This document shows positions 24,506 to 38,339 of a DNA stretch of 64,000 nt, piece by piece. Position 1 is the stretch's first letter. Each line of letters starts with the position of its first letter. Under the pieces are notes generated by a model. That model was given only the letters and a program-made list of their open reading frames with translations. It ran no database searches and was not told the DNA's origin. Both the position numbers and the translations under genes were made by a program. This stretch comes from Ricinus communis. Its lineage: Eukaryota > Streptophyta > Magnoliopsida > Malpighiales > Euphorbiaceae. The DNA is taken from NCBI RefSeq assembly GCF_019578655.1, contig NC_063257.1, positions 22,072,001 through 22,136,000 of the forward strand. Direction: 5' to 3'.

Positions 24506-26915
24506 ACCAGTAGTATGTTTCACTTGTAGTAGGCCAGGACATTATTCTAGAGATTGTCTTATGATAAGAAATAATGTTGGAGAATCTTATACAATGGTTC
24601 AGAGTAGTGTTGGTGAAAATATTCTAGTTAGTTCAGGTAGAGGCAGAAGAAGAGGTGGCAAAGGAGGTTTAACTATTTCAGCAACACCATCAGAACAAAT
24701 TGGTCAACCTCAAGCACAAGCTAGAGTATTTGCTACTACTAGAAATGAAGCATTTGTAGCACTTGAAATTGTTACTGGTATATTTTTTATTCATGATTCG
24801 GATGCACATGTTCTTATTGATCCTGGATCCACATGTTCATTCATATCACATGTGTTTGCATCGCATGTTCATGGCAATATAGAGGCATTAGGTTATGATA
24901 TATATGTATCTATGCCTGCTAGGGATATTGTCACAGCAAATATGATAGTGAGATCATGTCCTATAATAGTAGATAGTGTCAAACTACATGCAGATTTGGT
25001 TGTTATTAATCTTACAGAGTTTGATGTTATTTTGGGGATGGATTGGTTGTCAACAAATCATGCTATTATTGATTGTAAAACGAAGGAAGTGGCTATGGAA
25101 ATACAAGGAGAAATGAAAACAATAATGGTGGGTGAAAGGAAGACAATTCCTAATTGTTTGATTTCAGCAGTGACTGCATGGCAGTTAGTTAAAGATGGAT
25201 GTGAAGCATATCCGATTAGTTTTGTAGATACTACTAAAGCCAGTCTAGGGGTATTAGACGTTCCAGTGGTCAAAGAATTTCCTAACGTATTCTTAGATGA
25301 TTTGCTTGGTTTGCCACCAAATCGAGAGGTTGGTTTTGAGATTGACATCATCCCTGGCGCGACACCTATTTCCATTGCACCATACAGAATCGCTTCATTG
25401 GAATTGAAAGAATTGAAGAAGCAATTAGAAGAGTTGCTTGATAAAGGTTTCATCAGGCCAAGTACTTCACCTTGGGGAGCACCAGTTCTGTTTGTGAAGC
25501 AAAAGGATGGTAGTATGCGATTATGTATTGATTATAGGCAATTGAATAGGATTATAGTGAAGAATAAATATCCATTGCCGAGAATTGATGATTTGCTTGA
25601 TCAGTTAAAAGGTGCAACTGTGTCAACAAATGCTCCTGCTGCTTTTATGTCACTAATGAACAAGACTTTCTAGCCATATTTAGATCACTTTGTTATTGTG
25701 TTCATTGATGATATTCTAATTTTCTCTAAAAGCCTAGAAGAGCATGAACAACACTTGAGAATTGTTTTACAAATTTTGAGGGAAAAATAGTTGTATGCAA
25801 AATTCAACAAATGCGAGTTTTGGATGGAGGAAATTGCATTCTTAGGGCATATTATTTCTAAATATGGGGTGCAACCAAATTCATCAAAGATTAAAGCAAT
25901 TATTGAATGGGAACCGCCTAGAAATATTTCTGAAGTTCAAAGTTTTCTTGGGTTAGCTGGCTATTATAGAAGATTTGTAAAAGATTTTTCAGTTATTGCT
26001 AAGCCTTTCACAGCTTTATTAAAGAAGAATGTGCCATTCCAGTGGACTGAGTTGTGTGATCAAAATTTTCAAGAGTTGAATAAAAGGCTTACTACTACAC
26101 CAATACTTGCATTGCCATCTGAAAATGGAGGTTATGTTGTATATACTGATGCTTCTAGGCAAGGACTTGGATGTGTCTTAATGCAGCATGGGAAGGTTAT
26201 AGCTTATGCTTCAAGACAATTGCGACCTCATGAGCTGAATTATCCTATGCATGATCTTGAATTAGCAACTATTGTACATGCATTGAAGATATGGCGACAT
26301 TATTTATATGGGGAGACATTTCAGATATTTACTTATCATAAGCGTTTGAAATATATCCCTACGCAAAAAGAGTTGAATATAAGACAACGAAGATGGATTG
26401 AGCTTCTGAAGGATTATGATTGCACTATTGATTATCATCCTAGAAAAGCAAATGTTGTTACTGATGCTTTAAGTAGGAAGACAGTGGAAAATTTTTCAAG
26501 TATGATTTGTTATAATGTGGAATATTTAGTTGCACTTAGAGCTATGGATGTGAAGTTTTATGTTTATGACGACGTTCTATTAGCCATATTACAAGTAAAG
26601 CCTTTGATTGGAGATAAAATTAAAGATACACAGTGTGAAGATTCTTATTTGCAAAGGATGAAGGGTAGAGTACAAGAAGGAAAGAATACACAATTTATGT
26701 TGAAAGATGATGGTGTGTTATTGAATAGAAATCGTATATGTGTACCTGATGTAGGGTATTTGAGAAAGGAAATCATGCATGAAGCGCACTATGCACCTTA
26801 TGCAATGCATCCTGGAAGTACCAAAATGTACAAAAATTTGAAGCCTTATTATTGGTGGCCGACAATGAAGAAGGATGTGGCAAAATTTGTGAGCAAGTCT
26901 TTAACATATCGTTAA
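24500..26915 (+). pseudogene. pol: pol: zinc knuckle, protease, RT, RNase H, integrase N-terminus (decayed)
   Basis: One frame holds a CX2CX4HX4C zinc knuckle ([14 protein letters not shown], about 24517), an aspartic protease with active-site box DPGST at 24819-24833 followed by ILGMDWL, and reverse transcriptase with [17 protein letters not shown] and FIDD at 25701-25712. RNase H follows, with TDAS (Asp at 26148-26150) and DLELAT, then the integrase HHCC region. Defects: about 40 residues of the RT palm are missing in frame at about 25620-25628, where ATV joins directly to NAPAAFM; TAG stops lie at 25671-25673 and 25788-25790, each explicable as CAG to TAG; the third RNase H acidic residue is Tyr (26334-26336) instead of the usual Asp; both integrase zinc-binding Cys positions are changed (SLTY near 26900). 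The frame is lost at 26913. Confidence 0.88.
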
Positions 26916-27264
26916 AGTGATGAGGAGAGCACTGTGCACTGGCAGTAAACTTCATTCTTTATCTATACCTGTGTGGAAGTAGGACAAGATTACTATGGAT
27001 TTTGTTATGGGATTGCCGTGTACATTTAACAAGCATGATGCTATTCGGGTAATTGTTGATCGACTTACTAAATGTGCTTATTTCTTACCTGTGAAGCAAA
27101 CATATTCACTTGATAAACTTGCTGGACTATATATTTCTGAGACTGTTAGATTGCATGGTGTGCCTATATCTATTTTATCAGATAGGGATCCTAGACTTAC
27201 TTTTCATTTCGGGGAGAGTTTGCAGAAAGCATATGGTACTAAGCTTCATTTCAGTACAGCTTAG
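26916..27264 (+). pseudogene. Integrase catalytic core, truncated by satellite
   Basis: After a frame change near 26912, the integrase core continues in a different frame (clear from about 26992). It shows VIVDRLTK with the first catalytic Asp, and ISILSDRDPR with the second. It ends after LHFSTA at 27261, where the next bases already belong to a 39-bp monomer (GTACGAGGGG). The catalytic Glu, the C-terminal part of integrase and everything downstream are missing. The break point has no target duplication, so it reflects deletion or recombination rather than insertion. Confidence 0.85.
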
Positions 27265-27466
27265 TACGAGGGGTATATTTGTCAATATTAGAAAACAACC
27301 CCGTAAGAGGGGTATATTTGTCAATATTTGAAAATAACCCCATAAAAGAGGTATATCTTTCAACATAAGAAAACAACCGCAAAAAAGTGATATATTTATC
27401 AATATAAGAAAACAACCCCGTAAAAGGAGTATATTTGTCAATATTTGAAAACAACCTGTAGAAGGG

Positions 27467-27583
27467 TATATCTTTCAACATGAGAAAACAACCCCAAAAA
27501 AGTGGTATATTTGTCAATAAGAGAAAACACCCCCGTAAAAGGGGTATATTTGTCAATATTAGAAAACAACACCATAAAAGAGG
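27467..27583 (+). repeat. Example of the 117-bp A-B-C higher-order unit
   Basis: A 27467-27505 (TATATCTTTCAACATGAG, core ending AAAAAAGTGG), B 27506-27544 (TATATTTGTCAATAAGAG, core ending AAAAGGGG), C 27545-27583 (TATATTTGTCAATATTAG). The next A begins at 27584 with no spacer. The same order recurs throughout 27.5-28.9 kb. Confidence 0.85.
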
Positions 27584-30500
27584 TATATCTTTCAACATGA
27601 GAAAACAACCGCAAAAAAGTGGCATATTTGTCAATATGAGAAAACAACCCCGTAAGAGGGTTATATTTGTCAATATTAGAAAACAACACTGTAAGAGGGA
27701 TATATCTTTCAACATGAGAAAACAACCCCAAAAAAGTGGAATATTTGTCAATATGAGAAAACAACCCTGTAAGAGGCGTATATCTTTTAACATGAGAAAA
27801 CAACCCCGTAAGACGGGTATATTTGTCAATATTAGAAAACAACCCCGTAAGAGGGATATATCTTTCAAAATGAGAAAACAACCCTGTAAGAGAGGTATAT
27901 TTGTCAATATTAGAAAACAACCCCGCAAGAGGGGTATATCTTTCAACATGAGAAAACAACCCCAAAAAACTGGTATATTTGTCAAAATGAGAAAACAACC
28001 CCAAAAAAGTGGTATATTTGACAATATGAGAAAACAACCCCGTATGTGGGGTATATTTGTCAATATTAGAAAACCACACCATAAAAGAGGTATATCTTTC
28101 AACATGAGAAAACAACCGCATAAAAGTTATATATTTGTTAATATGACAAAACAACCCCGTAAGAGGGGTATATTTGTCAATATTAGAAAACAACCCCGTA
28201 AGAGGGGTATATCTTTCAACATGTGAAAAGAACCCTAAAAAAGTGGTATATTTGTCAATATGAGAAAACAACCCCATAAGAGGCGTATATCTTTTAATAT
28301 GAGAAAACAACCCCATAAAGAGGGGTATATTTGTCAATATTAGAAAACAACCCCGTAAGAGGGGTATATTTATCAATATTAGAAAACAACCCCGTAAGAG
28401 GGTTATATCTCTCAACATGAGAAAACAACTCCAAAAAAGTGGTATATTTGTCAATATGAGAAAACAACCCCGTACGAGGCATATATCTTTTAATATGAGA
28501 AAACAACCCCGTAAGAGGGGTATATTTGTCAATATTAGAAAACAACCCCGTAAGAGAGGTATATCTTTCGACATGAGAAAACAACACCACAAAAGTGGTA
28601 TATTTGTCAATATGAGAAAATAACCTCGTAAGAGAGGTATATTTATCAATATTAGAAAAAAACCTCATAAGAGGGGTATATCTTTCAACATGAGAAAACA
28701 ACCCCAAAAAAGTGGTATATTTGTCAACATGAGGAAACAACCCCGTAAGAGGGGTATATTTGTCAATATTAGAAAACAACCACGTAAATTGGGTATACCT
28801 TTCAACAAGAGAAAACAACTCCAAAAAAGTGGTATATTTGTTAATATGAGAAAACAACCCTGTAAGAGGGGTATATGTGTCAACATGAGAAAACAAGCCC
28901 TAAATAGTGGTATATTGGTCAATATGAGAAAACAAGCCCGAAAGAGGGTACATTTGTCAGTTTTAGAACACAAATCCGTAAGAGGGGTATATCATTTAAC
29001 ATGAGAAAACAAACCCAAAAAATTGTTATATCTGTCAATATGAGAAAAAAACCCCGTAAGAGGGGTATATTATCCAATATTAGAACACAACCCCGTAAAA
29101 GGGGTATATTTGTAAATATTAGAAAACAACCCCGTAAGAGGGATATATATTTCAATATGAGAAAACAACCTTAAAAAACTGGTATATTTTTTAATATGAG
29201 AAAACAACCCCGAAAGAGGGGTATATTTATCAATATTAGAAAACAACCCCGTAAGAGGGGTATATCTTTCAACATGAGAAAACAACCCAAAAAAGAGGTA
29301 TATTTGACAATATTAGAAAACAACCTCATAAAAGGGGTACACTTGTCAGTATTAGAAAACAACCCCGTAGGAGGGGTATATCTTTTAACATGAGAAAACA
29401 ACCCAAAAAAAGTGCTATATTTGTCAATGTGAGAATACAATCACGTAAGAGAGGTACATTTGTCAATATTAGAAAACAACCCCGTAAGAGGGGTATATTG
29501 TTCAACATGAGAGAACAACCCCAGAAAATTGGTATATTTATCAACATGAGAAAACAACCCGTACGAGGGGTATATATGTCAATATTAGAAAACAACCCCA
29601 TAAGAGGGGTATATCTTTCAACATGAGAAAACAACCTCAAAAAGGTGGTATATTTGTCAACATGAGGAAACAACCCTGTAAGAGGGGTATATTTGTCAAT
29701 ATCAGAAAACAACCACGTAAATTGGGTATATTTTTCAACATGAGAAAACAACCCCAAAAAAGTGGTATATTTGTTAATATGAGATAGCAACCCGGTAAGA
29801 GGGGTATATTGGTCAATATTAGAAAACAACCCCGTAAAAGGGGTATATCTTTCAACATGAGGAAACAACCCCAAAAGAGTGGTATATTTGTCAAAATGAG
29901 AAAACAACCCCGTAAGAGGGGTATATGGGTCAACATGAGAACACAACCACAAAATAGTGGTATATTTGTCAATATAAGAAAATAACCCCGTAAGAGGGGT
30001 ATTTTTTTCAATATTAGAACACAACCCCGTAAGTGAGGTATATCGTTCAACATTTGAACACAACCCCAAAAAGTGGTATATCTGTTAATATGAGAAAACA
30101 ACCCCGTAAGAGGGGTATATTTGTCAATATTAGAACGCAACCCCGTAAGAGGGGTATATTTGTCAATATTAGAATACAACCCCGTAGGAGGGATACATAT
30201 TTGAACATGGGAAAACAACCCCAAAAAAGTGGGATATTTTTTAAAATGAGAAAACAACCCTGGAAGAGGGGTATATTTGTCAATATTAGAAAACAACCCC
30301 GTTACAGGGGTAAATCTTTCAACATGAGAAAACAACCCCAAAAAAATTGGTATATTTTATAATATGAGAAAATAACCCCGTAAGAGGGTTATATTTATCA
30401 AAATTTGAAAACAGTCCTGTAAGAGGGGTATATGTTTCAACATGAGAAAACAACCCAAAAAAGTGGTATATTTGTAAATACGAGTAAACAACTCCATAAG

Positions 30501-31099
30501 ATAGGTATATTTATCAATATTAGAAAACAACCCCGTAAGACGGATATATATTTCAACATGAGAAAACAACCTCAAAAAAGTGGTATATTTTTTAATATGA
30601 GAAAACAACCTCGAAAGAGGGGTTTATTTGTCAATATTAGAAAATAACTCCGTAAGAGGGGTATATTTGTCACTATTAGAAAACAACCTCGTAAGAGGAG
30701 TATATTTATCAATATGAGAAAACAACCCCATAAGATGGGATATATATTTCAACATGAGAAAACAACCCCAAAAAGGTGGTATATTTTTTAATATGAGAAA
30801 ACAACCCCGAAAGAGGGATATATTTGTCAATATTATAAAACAACCCGTTCGGGGGGTATATCTTTCAACATGAGAACACAACCCCAAAAAAGTGGTATAT
30901 TTGACAATATGAGAAAACAACCACGTAAGAGAGTTATATTTGTCAATATTAGAAAATAGTCCCGTAAGAGGGGTATATCTTTCAACATGAGAAACACAAC
31001 CTAAGAAAGTGGTATATTTGTCAATATAAGAAAACAACCCCGTAAGAGGGGTATATTTGTCTATATTAGAAAACAACCCCGTAAGAGGGATATATCGTT

Positions 31100-31230
31100 C
31101 AACATGCGAGAACAACTTCAAAAAAGTGGTATATATTTTAATAGGAGAAAACAACTCCATAAGAGGGGTATATTTGTCAATATTAGAAGACAACCCCGTA
31201 AGAGGGGTATATCTTTCAACATGAGAAAAC
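31100..31230 (+). repeat. Segment repeated at 33085-33215 (offset 1985 bp)
   Basis: The unusual monomer GTGGTATATATTTTAATAGG followed by AACAACTC, then a monomer with TTAGAAGACAACCCC, occurs in the same order at both sites (ATATATTTTA at 31131 and 33116). The offset is close to 51 monomers, so this is an array-internal duplication of about 2 kb. Confidence 0.65.
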
Positions 31231-34200
31231 AACCCCAGAAAAGTGGTATATTTGTCAATATGAGAAAATAAACCCGTAAGAGGGGTATATCTTTCAACAT
31301 GAGAAAAATAACCCCAAAAAATTGGTATATTTGTCAACATGAGAAAACAACCCCATGAGATAGGTATATTTGTTAATATTAGAAAACAACCACGTAAATT
31401 GGGTATATGTTTCAACATGAGAAAAAAACTCCAAAAAAGTGGTATATTTGTCAATATAAGAAAATAACGCCATAAGAGAGGTATATGTGTCAACATGAGA
31501 AAACAAACCCCAAAATAGTGGTATATTTGTCAATATGAGAAAACAACCCCGTAAGTGGGGTATATTTTTCAATATTAGAACATAACCCCATAAGAGCGGT
31601 ATATTTGTGAATATTAGGAAATAACCCCGTAAGAGGGGTTTATCTTTCAACATGATAAAACAACCCCAGGAAAGTGGTCTATTTGTCAACATGAGAAAAT
31701 AACCCCGTAGGAGGGGTATAATTGTCAATATTAGAAAACAACCACGTAAATTGGGTATATGTTTCAACATGAGAAAACAACCCAAAAAAAGTGGTATATT
31801 TGTCAATATGAGAAAACAACCCTATAAGAGGGGTATATGGGTCAACAAGAGAAAACAACCCCAAAATAGTGGTATATTTGTCAATATGAGAAAATACCCC
31901 GTAAGAGGGGTATATTTTTCAATATTCGAACACGACCCCGTAAGAGGGGTATATCATTCAACATGAGAACACAACCCCAAAAAGTGATATATTTGTTAAT
32001 ATGAGAAAACAACCCCGTAAGAGGGGTATATTTGTCAATATTAGAATACAACCCCGTAAGAGGGATATATATTTCAACATAAGAAAACAACCCCAAAAAA
32101 GTGGTATATTTTTTAAAATGAGAAAACAACCCCGAAAGAGGGGGTATATTTGTTAATATTAGAAAACAACCCCGTTACAGTGGTAAATCTTTCAACATGA
32201 GAAAACAACCCCAAAAAACTGGTATATTTGATAATATGAGAAAACAACCCCGTAAGAGGGTTATATTTAATAAAATTTGAAAACAGTCCTGTAAGAGTGG
32301 TATATGTTTCAACATGAGAAAACAACGCAAAAAAAGTTGTATATTTGTAAATACGAGAAAACAACCCCATAAGATGAGTATATTTGTCAATATTAGCAAA
32401 CAATCCCGTAAGACGGATATATATTTCAACATGAGAAAACAACACAAAAAAGTGGTATATTTTTTAATATGAGAAAACAACCCCGAAAGAGGGGGTATAT
32501 TTGTCGATATTTGAAGACAACCTCGTCAGAGGGGTATATTTGTCAATATTAGAACGCAACCTGTAAGAGGGGTATATTTGTAAATATTAGAATACAACCC
32601 CGTAAGAGGGATACATATTTCAACAGGAGAAGACAACCCCAAAAAAGTGGTATATGTTTCAACATGAGAAAACAACCCAAAAAAGTGGTATATTTGTAAA
32701 TAAGAGAAAACAACCCCATAAGATGGGTATATTTGTCAATAATAGAAAACAACCCCGTAAGACGGATATATATTTCAACATGAGAAAACAACCTAAAAAA
32801 AGTGGTGTATTTTTAAATATGAGAAAACAACCCGTTACAGGGGTATATCTTTCAACATGAGAAAACAACCCCAAAAAAGTAGTATATTTGATAATATGTG
32901 AAAACAACCCCATAAGGGGTTATATTTGTCAATATTAGAAAGTAGTCCCGTAAGAGGGGTATATCTTTCAATATGATAAAACAACCCAAAAAAAGTGGTA
33001 TATTTGTCAATATAAGAAAACAAACCCGTAAGAGGGGTATATTTGCCTATATTAGAAAATAACCCCGTAGAGGGATATATCTTTCAATATGCGAAAACAA
33101 CCTCAAAAAAGTGGTATATATTTTAATAGGAGAAAACAACTCTGTAAGAGGGGTATATTTGTCAATATTAGAAGACAACCCCGTAAGAGGGGTATATCTT
33201 TCAACATGAGAAAACAACCCTAGAAAAGTGGTATATTTATCAATATTAGAAAACAAACCCGTAACAGGGGTATATCATTCGACATGAGAAAAGAACCCCA
33301 AAAAACTAGTATATTTGTTAACATTAGAAAACAATCCTATAAGAGGGGCATATTTGTTAATATTAGAAAACAACCACGTAAATTGGGTATATCTTTCAAC
33401 ATGAGAAAAAACCCCAAAAAAGTTGTGTATTTGTCAATATGAGGAAACAACGCCGTAAGAGGGGTATATGTGTCAACATGAGAAAACAACCCTAAAATAG
33501 TGGTATATTTGTCTATATGAGAAAACAACCCCGTAAGTGGGATATATTTGTCAATATTAGAACACAACCCCGTAAGAGGGGTATATTTATCAATATTACA
33601 AAACAACCCCCTAAGAGGGGTATATCTTTCAACATGAGAAAACAACGCGAGAAAAGTGGTATATTTGTCAACATGAGAAAATAACCCCGTAGGAGGGGTA
33701 TATTTGTCAATATTAGAAAACAACCTCGTAATGGGGGTATATCTTTCAACATGAGAAAACAACTTTATAAATGTGGTATATTTGTCAACATGAGAAAACA
33801 ACCCCGTAAGAGGGGTATATTTGTCAATATTAGAAAACAACCACTTAAATTTGGTATATCTTTCAAAATGAGAAAACAACCCTAAAATAGTGGTATATTT
33901 GTCAACATGAGAAAACAACCCCATAAGAGGGGTATATTTGTTACTATTAGAAAACAACCACGTAAATTGGGTATATCTTTCAACATGAGAAAAAAACCCG
34001 AAAAAAGTGGTATATTTGTTAATATAAGAAAACAACCCTGTAACAGGGGTATATGTGTCAACATGACAAAACAACCCAAAAGTAGTGGTATATTTGTCAA
34101 TATGAGAAAACAACCCCGTAGGAGGGGTATATTTGTCAATATTAGAACACAACCCCATAAAATGGTTATATATTTCAAAATGAGAAAACAACGCTAAAAA

Positions 34201-35349
34201 AGTGGTAGATTTGTCAATATTAGAAAATAACCTCGTAAGAGGGGTATATTTATCAACACGAGAAAACAACCCCAAAATAGTGGTATATTTGTCAATATGA
34301 GAAAAAAACCTCGTAAGAGGGGTATATTTTTCAATATTAGAACACAACCCTATAAGAGGGGTATATCTTTCAAGATGAGAACACAACCCCAAAAAAGTGG
34401 TATATCTGTTAATATGAGAAAACCACCCCTTAAGAGGGGTATATTTGTCAATGTTAGAACACAACCCCGTAAGAGGGGTATATTTGTCAATGTTAGAACG
34501 CAACCCCGTAAGAGGGGTATATTTGTCAATATTAGAAAACAATCCCGTAAGAGGATTATATCTTTCAACATGAGAAAATAACCCAAAAATAGTGGTATAT
34601 TTGTCAATATGAGAAAACAACCCTGTAAGAGGGGTATATTTGTCAATATTAGAACACAACCCCGTTACATGCGTATATCTTTCAAAATGAGAAAACAACC
34701 CCAAAAAAGTGGTAGATTTATCAATATTAGGAAACAACCCCGTAAGAGGGGTATATTTGTCAGCATGAGAAAGCAAACCCAAAATAGTGGTATATTTGTC
34801 AATATGAGATAACAACCCCGTAAGAGGGTTATATTTGTCAATATTAGAAAATAACCCCATAAGAGAGATATATATTTCAACATGAGAAAACAACCTCAAA
34901 AAAGTGGTATATTTGTCAACATGAGAAAAGAACCCCCTAAGAGAGGTATATTTGTCAATATTAGAAAACAATCACATAAATTGGTTATATCTTTCAAAAT
35001 TAGAAAACAACCCCAAAAAAGTGGTATATTTGTCAATATTAGAAAACAACCCTATAAGAGGGGTATATCTTTCAACATGAGAAAACAACCCCAGAAAAGT
35101 GGTATATTTGTCCACATGAGAAAACAACCCCATAAGAGGGTTATATTTATCAATACCAGAAAACAACCCAGTAAGAGGGGTATATCTTTCAACATGAGAA
35201 AACAACTCCAAAATGTGGTATATTTGTCAACATGAGAAAATAACCCCCTAAGAGGGTTATATTTGTCAATATTAGAAAAGAACCACGTTAATTGGGTATA
35301 TCTTTCAACATGAGAAAACGACCCCAAAAAAGTGGTATATTTGTCAATA

Positions 35350-36480
35350 TGAGAACACAAGCCCGTAAGAGGGGTATATGTGTCAACATTAGAAAAAATC
35401 CTAAAATAGTGGTATATTTGTCATTGTGAGAGAACAACCCCGTAAGAGGGGTATATTTGTCAATATTAGAAAACAACCCCGTAAGAGGGATATATATTTC
35501 AACATGAGAAAACAACCCTAAAAAGATCGTATATTTGTTAATATGAGAAAACGACCTCGAAAGAGGGGTATATTTGTCAATAGAAAACAACCCCGTTACA
35601 GGGGTATATCTTTCAATATAAGGAAACAACCCCCAAAAAGTGTTATATTTGACAATCTGAGAGAACAACACCGTAAGAGGTTTATATTTGTCAATTTTAG
35701 AAATTAGTCCCGTAAGAGGGGTACATCTTACGACATGAGAAAATAACCCCAAAAAAGTGGTATATTTGTCAATATGAGAAAACAACCCCGTAAGAGGGAT
35801 ATATTTATCTATATCAGAAAACAACACCGTAAGAGGGATATATCATTCAACATGCGAAAACAAGCTCAAAAAAGTGGTATATATTTTAATAGGAGAAAAC
35901 AACCCCGTAAGAGGGGTATATTTGTCAACATTAGAAAACAACCCCGTAAGAGGGGTATATCTTTCAACATGTGAAAAGGACCCCAAAAAAGTGGTATATT
36001 TGTCAATATGAGAAAACAAGCCCGTAAGAGGGGTATATGTGTCAACATTAGAAAAAACCCTAAAATAGTGGTATATTTGTCAATGTGAGAGAACAACCCC
36101 GTAAGAGGGTTATATTTGTCAATATTAGAAAACAACCCCGTAAGAGGGATATATATTTCAACATGAGAAAATAACCCCAAAAACATCGTATATTTGTTAA
36201 TATGAGAAAACGACCTCGAAAGAGGGGTATATTTGTCAATATTAGAAAACAACCCCGTTACAGCGGTATATCTTTCAATATAAGGAAACAACCCCCAAAA
36301 AGTGGTATATTTAACAATCTGAGAGAACAACCCCGTAAGAGGTTTATATTTGTCAATTTTAGAAATTAGTCCCGTAAGAGGGGTACATCTTTCGACATGA
36401 GAAAACAACCCAAAAAAAGTGGTATATTTGTCAATATGAGAAAACAACCCCATAAGAGGGGTATAATTGTCTATATCAGA
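35350..36480 (+). repeat. 0.66-kb tandem segmental duplication within block 2
   Basis: Private variants repeat with an offset of 659-662 bp (about 17 monomers): TGTCAACATTAGAAAAAA at 35381 and 36040, and TTTATATTTGTCAATTTTAG at 35681 and 36343. The second copy is slightly diverged, so the event is not the newest in the array. Confidence 0.75.
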
Positions 36481-38339
36481 AAATAACCCCGTAAGAGGAA
36501 TATATCATTCAACATGCGAAAACAAGCACAAAAACGTGTTATATATTTTAATAGGAGAAAATAATCCGGTAAGAGGGGTATATTTGTCAACATTAGAAAA
36601 CAACCCCGTAAGAGGGGTATATCTTTCAACATGTGAAAAGGACCCCAAAAAAGTGGTATATTTGTCAATATTAGAAAACAACGCCGTAAGAGGCCTATAT
36701 CTTTTAATATGAGAAAACCCCGTAAGAGCGGTATATTTGTCAATATTAGAAAACAACCCCGTAATAGGGGGTATATCTTTCAACATGAGAAAACAACCCC
36801 AAAAAAGTGGTATATCGGTCAATATGAGAAATCAACGCCGCAAGAGGGGTATATTTGTCAATATTAGAAAACAACCTCGTAAGAGAGGTATATCTTTCAA
36901 CATGAGAAAACAACCCCAAAAAAGTGGTATATTCGTCAACGTGAGGAAACAATACCGTAAGAGGGGTATATTTGTCCATATTAGAAAACAACCATGTAAA
37001 TTGGGTAAATCTTTCAACATGAGAAAACAACCCCAAAAAAGTGGTATATTTGTCAATATGAGAAAACAACCCTGTAAGAGGGGTATATTTGTTAATATTA
37101 GAAAACAACCCCGTAAGAGGGGTATATTTTTCAACATAAGAAAACAACCCTAAAAAAGTGGTATATTTGTCAATATGAGAAAACAACCCTGTAAGAGGGG
37201 TGGATATATTTGTCAATATGAGAAAACAACCCCATAAGAAGGTTATATTTGTCAACATGAGAAAACAACCCCAAAGAGTATATTTGTCAATAATAGAAAA
37301 CAATCCCGTTAGAGGGGTATATCTTTGAACAAGAGAAAACAACCCCAAGAAAGTGGTATATTTATCAATATGAGAAAACAACCCCGGAAGAGGGGTATAT
37401 TTGTCAATATGAGAAAATAACCCCAAAAGGGTGGTATATTTGTCAATATTAGAAACAACCCCGTAAGAGAGGTATATTTTTCTACATGAGAAAACAACCC
37501 TAAAAAAGTGGTATATTTGAGAATATTAGAAAACAACCCTGTAAGAGGGGCATATTTGTCAATATTACAAAACAACCCCGTAAGAGGGGTATATTTGTCA
37601 ACATGAGAAAACAACCCGAAAAAAGTGGTATATTTGACAATATGAGAAAACAACCCCGTAAGATGGTTATATTTATCAATATTAGAAAACAACCCGTTAA
37701 GAGGGGTATATCTTTCAACAAGTGAAAACAACCCCAGAAAAGTGGTATATTTGCAAATATGAGAAAACAACACTGTAAGAGGGTTACATTTATCACTATG
37801 AGAAAACAACCCCGTAAGACGGGTGTATATGTTAATATTAGAAAACAACCCTGTAAGAGGGCTATATCTTTCAACATGAGAAAACAACCCCAAAACAGTG
37901 GTATATTTGTCAATATGAAAAAACAACCCTGTAAGTGGGGTATATCTTTGAATATGAGAAAACAACCCTGTAAGAGGGGTATATTTGTCAATATTAGAAA
38001 ACAAACCTGTAAGAGGGGTATATCTTTCAACATGAGAAAACAACTCCAAAAAAGTGGTATATTTGACAATATGAGAAAACAACCCCGTAAGAGGGGTATA
38101 TTTATCAATATTAGAAAATAACCCCGTAAGACGGCTATAACTTTCAACACAAGAAAACAATCCCAAAACGGTGGTATATATGTCCAAATTAGAGAACAAC
38201 CCCGTAAGAGGGGTATATTTTTCAACATGGGAAAACAATACCAAAAGGGTGGTATATATGTCAATCTAAGAAAACAACCCCGTAAGAGGGGTGGGTATAT
38301 TTGTCAATATTAGAAAACGAACCCGTTGTAGTGTATCTT

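Larger units (their letters stand above)
21022..27261 (+). mobile_element. Truncated Tekay/Del-like Ty3/gypsy chromovirus
   Basis: An LTR retrotransposon inserted in the satellite array. In order: a 5' LTR (21022-23366, 2,345 bp, TGT...ACA ends), a primer-binding site resembling initiator-tRNA-Met complements (23372-23387), decayed gag, then protease, reverse transcriptase, RNase H and the start of integrase. The element stops at 27261 in the middle of the integrase core, just after the residues LHFSTA, and satellite resumes at once. The third acidic catalytic residue of integrase, any chromodomain, the polypurine tract and the 3' LTR are absent. The long LTR, the primer site and the polyprotein motifs suggest the Tekay/Del lineage; this is inference without a phylogeny. 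It is clearly inactive. Confidence 0.85.

Noticed and set aside
25058..25453. 131-codon minus-strand frame opposite pol
   Set aside because: It is the antisense shadow of the protease-RT region, which has clear family motifs on the plus strand.
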